Origin: Diphasiastrum complanatum
Lineage: Eukaryota; Streptophyta; Lycopodiopsida; Lycopodiales; Lycopodiaceae
Assembly: GCA_029204225.1 (NCBI GenBank)
Contig: CM055092.1
Span: forward strand, 75,701,598 to 75,756,344
Direction of reading: 5' to 3'
DNA: 54,747 nt
Below, piece after piece: positions 52,201 to 54,747 of this stretch. The notes below the pieces were generated by a model, which had not been told where the DNA came from, ran no database searches, and saw only the letters and a program-made list of their open reading frames with translations. Position numbers and translations under genes: made by a program. Within the stretch, counting starts at the first letter, position 1; every line of letters starts with the position of its first letter.

Positions 52201-53200
52201 CGATTGATGTCAGTTCTGCATTAAAAGACAGGCAAATTTAGGAGTATACCTTTTGGGTTGTGTGCGCACTCGGCTTGATCTTCTTGGAAGAAGTGCGATT
52301 TTGGATTTGTTGTTGCTGAGTAGTAGCAACATCTTCGTTTGACTCACTGTTGGGTAATTGGTTGATTATCTGCATGCTCGAGCCAGAAGCTCGAATTGTC
52401 GTGTTAGAGGCAGGTATTGAAGGTTTGATAGGAACTTTATCCTTGCCTTTGAGATCGACAAACTGATCCTAGATAAAGGTTGTATCTCTGCTGAACAAAG
52501 TCTATTGGGTATTAGGGCAACTTGTAAGTGTCGTTAGATGAAGTAAATATGATAAAGATTGTCTTGAGACCTTGGAAGTCAAATTTCTTCCTTGTCTCCT
52601 TTGGGATCTGCGCGTAGGGGATGCATGTGAATACTCGTAGGTTCTTCAATGAAGGCTTTGTGCCTGTCCACACCTCATGGGGTGTTCTTCCTGAGAGGGC
52701 CTTGGTTGAACATCTGTTCTGGATGTAAGCTATAGTGGAAACAGCTTCAACCTAGAAGCTCTTCAGTAAAGATGAGTGTGCTCGCATACATTTGGCTGAC
52801 TCAACCAGGCTATGGTTCTCTCTCTCATCTAAGCCATTAGACTGAGGCGAATAGGGAGTGATAAATTGTTATTCAATGCCTTGGCTCTGGCAGTACTCCT
52901 TGAATTCAGTAGAGATGTACTCTCCACCATTATTAGACCTCAGGGCTTTGATTGTCTTGCTAGTTTCTTTCTCTACATGCTCCTTGAAGATTCTGAAGCA
53001 GTTGAAAGCTTCTGATTTCTTCTTAATAAAATATACCATAGTTCTTCTGGAAAATTCATCAATAAAAGCTACAAAATACTTTGCATCCTTCTATGAAGGA
53101 TTCTGCATTGGGCCAAAAATATCTGTATGTACAACATCTAGTAATCCTTTGGCAATATGTTGATGGCTTGATCTAAAGGGTTGCCTGGTCTGTTTACCAT
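52201..53200 (-). pseudogene. Copia C integrase region, decayed
   Basis: The reverse strand holds pieces of integrase and its C-terminal part (VFTCIPYAQIPKETRKKFDF near 52600, and the usual 'SPQSNGLDERENHSLVE' region near 52810-52860), with many stops. RT sequence expected on the low-coordinate side is deleted. Confidence 0.65.
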
Positions 53201-53416
53201 GACTACACAGTCTTGATAGATAGGTAATTCAACTTTCTTGTCAGAATAGTCGGGATCAAGAACAATGGATTGTTTAGACATTTGCTGTACAAAAGCATGA
53301 TTCAAATGACCAAGTCTATAATGCCAAAGTAAAACTTTATTTATCTGAATAGAAGTACTAAATGCTTGACTAGAGGCAGAAAAACAATGACTTAATCTAT
53401 ACAAGTATCCATGCAT
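53138..53416 (-). pseudogene. Copia C GAG-pre-integrase domain
   Basis: Reads MHGYLYRLSHCF, then NKVLLWHYRLGHLNHAFVQQ and LPIYQDCVV. WHYRLGH is the conserved HxxxGH core, with the first His of the integrase zinc site. The usual second CxxC is mutated (LPIYQDC). Confidence 0.8.
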
Positions 53417-53461
53417 CTTTCCAAGTGCTAGGATCTTGCCTGTCCTATCGACTACTTTACA

Positions 53462-53770
53462 CTAACCAGATTCAAATTCTACTTTATGTCCTAGATCTGT
53501 AATTATGCTAATAGAGAGCAGATTTGTTGACAGATTTGGTACATGAAGGACATTTGAAAGTAGTTTACATTGATCATTAGCAAATCTTAATCTTATTGTA
53601 CCTTCACCTTTGATAGCTTGGGTGTTGTTGTCACCAAGGTGAACATATCTTTTGGTATTGTAAGGTGTATAGGACTTGAAACAGCCGATATGGCTGGTCA
53701 TATGCTATGTGGCTCCGGAATCAAGAAACCAGGAGTTGTCATTGGATTCTTCTTGATGGTTTGTCATGAA
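53462..53770 (-). pseudogene. Copia C aspartic protease
   Basis: Upstream WFLDSGAT, then a TAG, then HMTSHIGCFKSYTPYN, VHLGDNNTQAIKGEGTIRLR and LLSNVLHVPNLSTNLLSISI. This is a complete copia protease pattern with the catalytic DSG kept. The stop falls between T and HM, where relatives have an ordinary residue. Confidence 0.85.
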
Positions 53771-53879
53771 GTCGTCATGATCTGATTCTTCTATAGGTTG
53801 CTGCAGCTGTATTTTTCACTTGACTTGATTGTTCTTTGCTGCTATTCTTTGTCTAAACGATCAGAGAATAGTAACCTAT

Positions 53880-53891
53880 GCTCTGTTACCA
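53880..53891 (-). promoter_or_regulatory. Primer-binding site of copia C
   Basis: The reverse strand reads TGGTAACAGAGC, one change from TGGTATCAGAGC. It lies only about 110 bp from the protease, showing that gag is deleted. Confidence 0.7.
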
Positions 53892-54675
53892 TGCTAGGCA
53901 GGTGTGTGTTAGAGGTTCCCCTGGTGCGTGCACTATTGGTAACAATTGGTGAACACATTAAAAAGATTAAGTTTAGAGCTAGATGTGCGGTAGTAGCGGA
54001 AGCAAAAGAGCAGACTATCAGACAAAACAATCAGATCGTCAGACAAAGAGCGAAAAGCATTGCATATATTGACAGAACCTGAATGCAGAACTAGACAATG
54101 CTTTATTCAGATTAATTGTAACGAAATACAAGTCAGTAATGCAAGTAAGCACAAGACAATAGCAGGCAAAACCACGTGCTCACAAAGCTAACTACAAACT
54201 GTAAAAGTTATGAGCTAATACTGACGATCCGTTTGAAGAGGAGAATCAATGCATGAAAGCATCTACTGTGTCTATCTCATCGGATTCAATAATCCGTGTT
54301 CTTGATCATTGATCAATTGCATACTTGTTGCTTGATTTTGATACAGTTGTTACTGTGTTATTTACATGTATGTAGATTAGTGTACAAGAGAAGGCGTAGA
54401 GCCGTTGCACCGTTAGAAGGTAGATCATGGTTGTTGTCATTTTCAAGTCTATTGCACAATACAAGGAGTGAGCGTGAAGAGACCGATAAGTTAGGCTTCC
54501 CCGATATGTCGACCAGGTTGGGTCGACCCAATAGTTCGTCCAACTTCGATATGTCGGCCATCTTCATTTGCTTGTCTTCAGTAGTTGAGCTGCACGACAA
54601 TGCAAGTAAATATGTAGCAATGAATGGAACTAGATTAACATGGGATTTAGGAGAATAGAGGAGATAAATCCAACA
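53892..54675 (-). repeat. Right (5') LTR of copia C, about 784 bp
   Basis: Bounded by the PBS on the left and ATAAATCCAACA on the right. Its right 287 bp match the left LTR. On the reverse strand an AATAAA near 54110 could be the LTR polyadenylation signal. The left LTR lacks the counterpart of 53892-54388. Confidence 0.65.
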
Positions 54676-54747
54676 ATTTTTATCTTCTAACTATTAGGAG
54701 GACCAATTAGTCATGTAATACTTTCCAAAATATAGTGCAACTAACAT
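54676..54747. other. Flanking DNA, no feature
   Basis: 72 bp of AT-rich sequence at the window end. Confidence 0.6.

Larger units (their letters stand above)
51023..54675 (-). mobile_element. Copia element C, deletion derivative
   Basis: A - strand Ty1/copia element. Homologous LTR ends occur at about 51201-51481 and 54389-54675, both ending ATAAATCCAACA on the + strand. A C-run at 51482-51493 is the purine tract and a PBS lies at 53880-53891. Remaining internal domains are protease, GAG-pre-integrase, parts of integrase, and RNase H. Gag and most of RT are missing. The left LTR is joined to an inverted LTR fragment (51023 to about 51135). No TSD is evident (gaaag versus atttt). Confidence 0.8.

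Noticed and set aside
1-54747. CRISPR arrays, rRNA or bacterial operons
   Set aside because: No spaced direct-repeat array or rRNA sequence; all recognisable genes are plant nuclear or retrotransposon type.

Overview
This is a repeat-rich stretch of land-plant nuclear DNA. No bacterial-type genes, rRNA, tRNA or CRISPR arrays were seen. The one host gene I recognise is the 3' part of a RETINOBLASTOMA-RELATED (RBR) gene: five phase-compatible exons on the + strand at 35040-39948, encoding the end of pocket domain B and the C-terminal domain down to the stop codon. No earlier RBR exon was found in the 35 kb to its left. That region is either one giant transposon-filled intron or the site where the gene was cut. 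The genome is therefore probably large (fern, lycophyte or gymnosperm-like), but the species cannot be named from this sequence.

The left half is dominated by one nested structure. A hAT DNA transposon spans 5801-29919: 12-bp terminal inverted repeats CAAGGTTGCATC, 8-bp target duplication ACACAGA(C/G), and clusters of TTCGAA just inside both ends. Without its insertions it would be about 5.8 kb. It carries a spliced transposase gene on the - strand (12741-16314). Inside it sit (1) a chromodomain Ty3/gypsy element of the Reina type (6131-11777, LTRs about 7% diverged, TSD TAACC) and (2) an L1-type LINE (about 17035-29715). The LINE is split by copia element A (19059 to about 27322). Copia A is split in turn by copia element B (20341-25709, LTRs differing at 1 of 399 positions, TSD AAGTT).

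To the right are a degraded gypsy RT fragment (31734-32620), a 271-bp non-autonomous hAT element with a perfect 8-bp TSD (32928-33198), and the RBR exons, one of whose introns holds a copia RT fragment. A gypsy cluster follows (41885-49300). Its - strand part reads pol, LTR, PBS, gag, which is the junction of a tandem array, and it abuts + strand gypsy fragments head to head. Next come a TRIM-like miniature LTR element (49907-50516: two LTRs around a 47-bp interior with only a primer-binding site and a polypurine tract) and a deletion-derivative copia element C (51023-54675). A further 378-bp hAT MITE lies at 910-1287.

Apart from RBR, every protein-coding sequence belongs to a mobile element and nearly all are broken. 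The copies carry in-frame TAG stops where related families have a conserved Gln (CAG), as expected from cytosine deamination in methylated repeats. The most interesting points are the nested hAT transposon, a set of hAT elements sharing a TIR core but differing in palindromic subterminal repeats, the TRIM element, a LINE with a coiled-coil L1-like ORF1 and a PIP-box-like motif at the ORF2 C-terminus, and the RBR gene itself.
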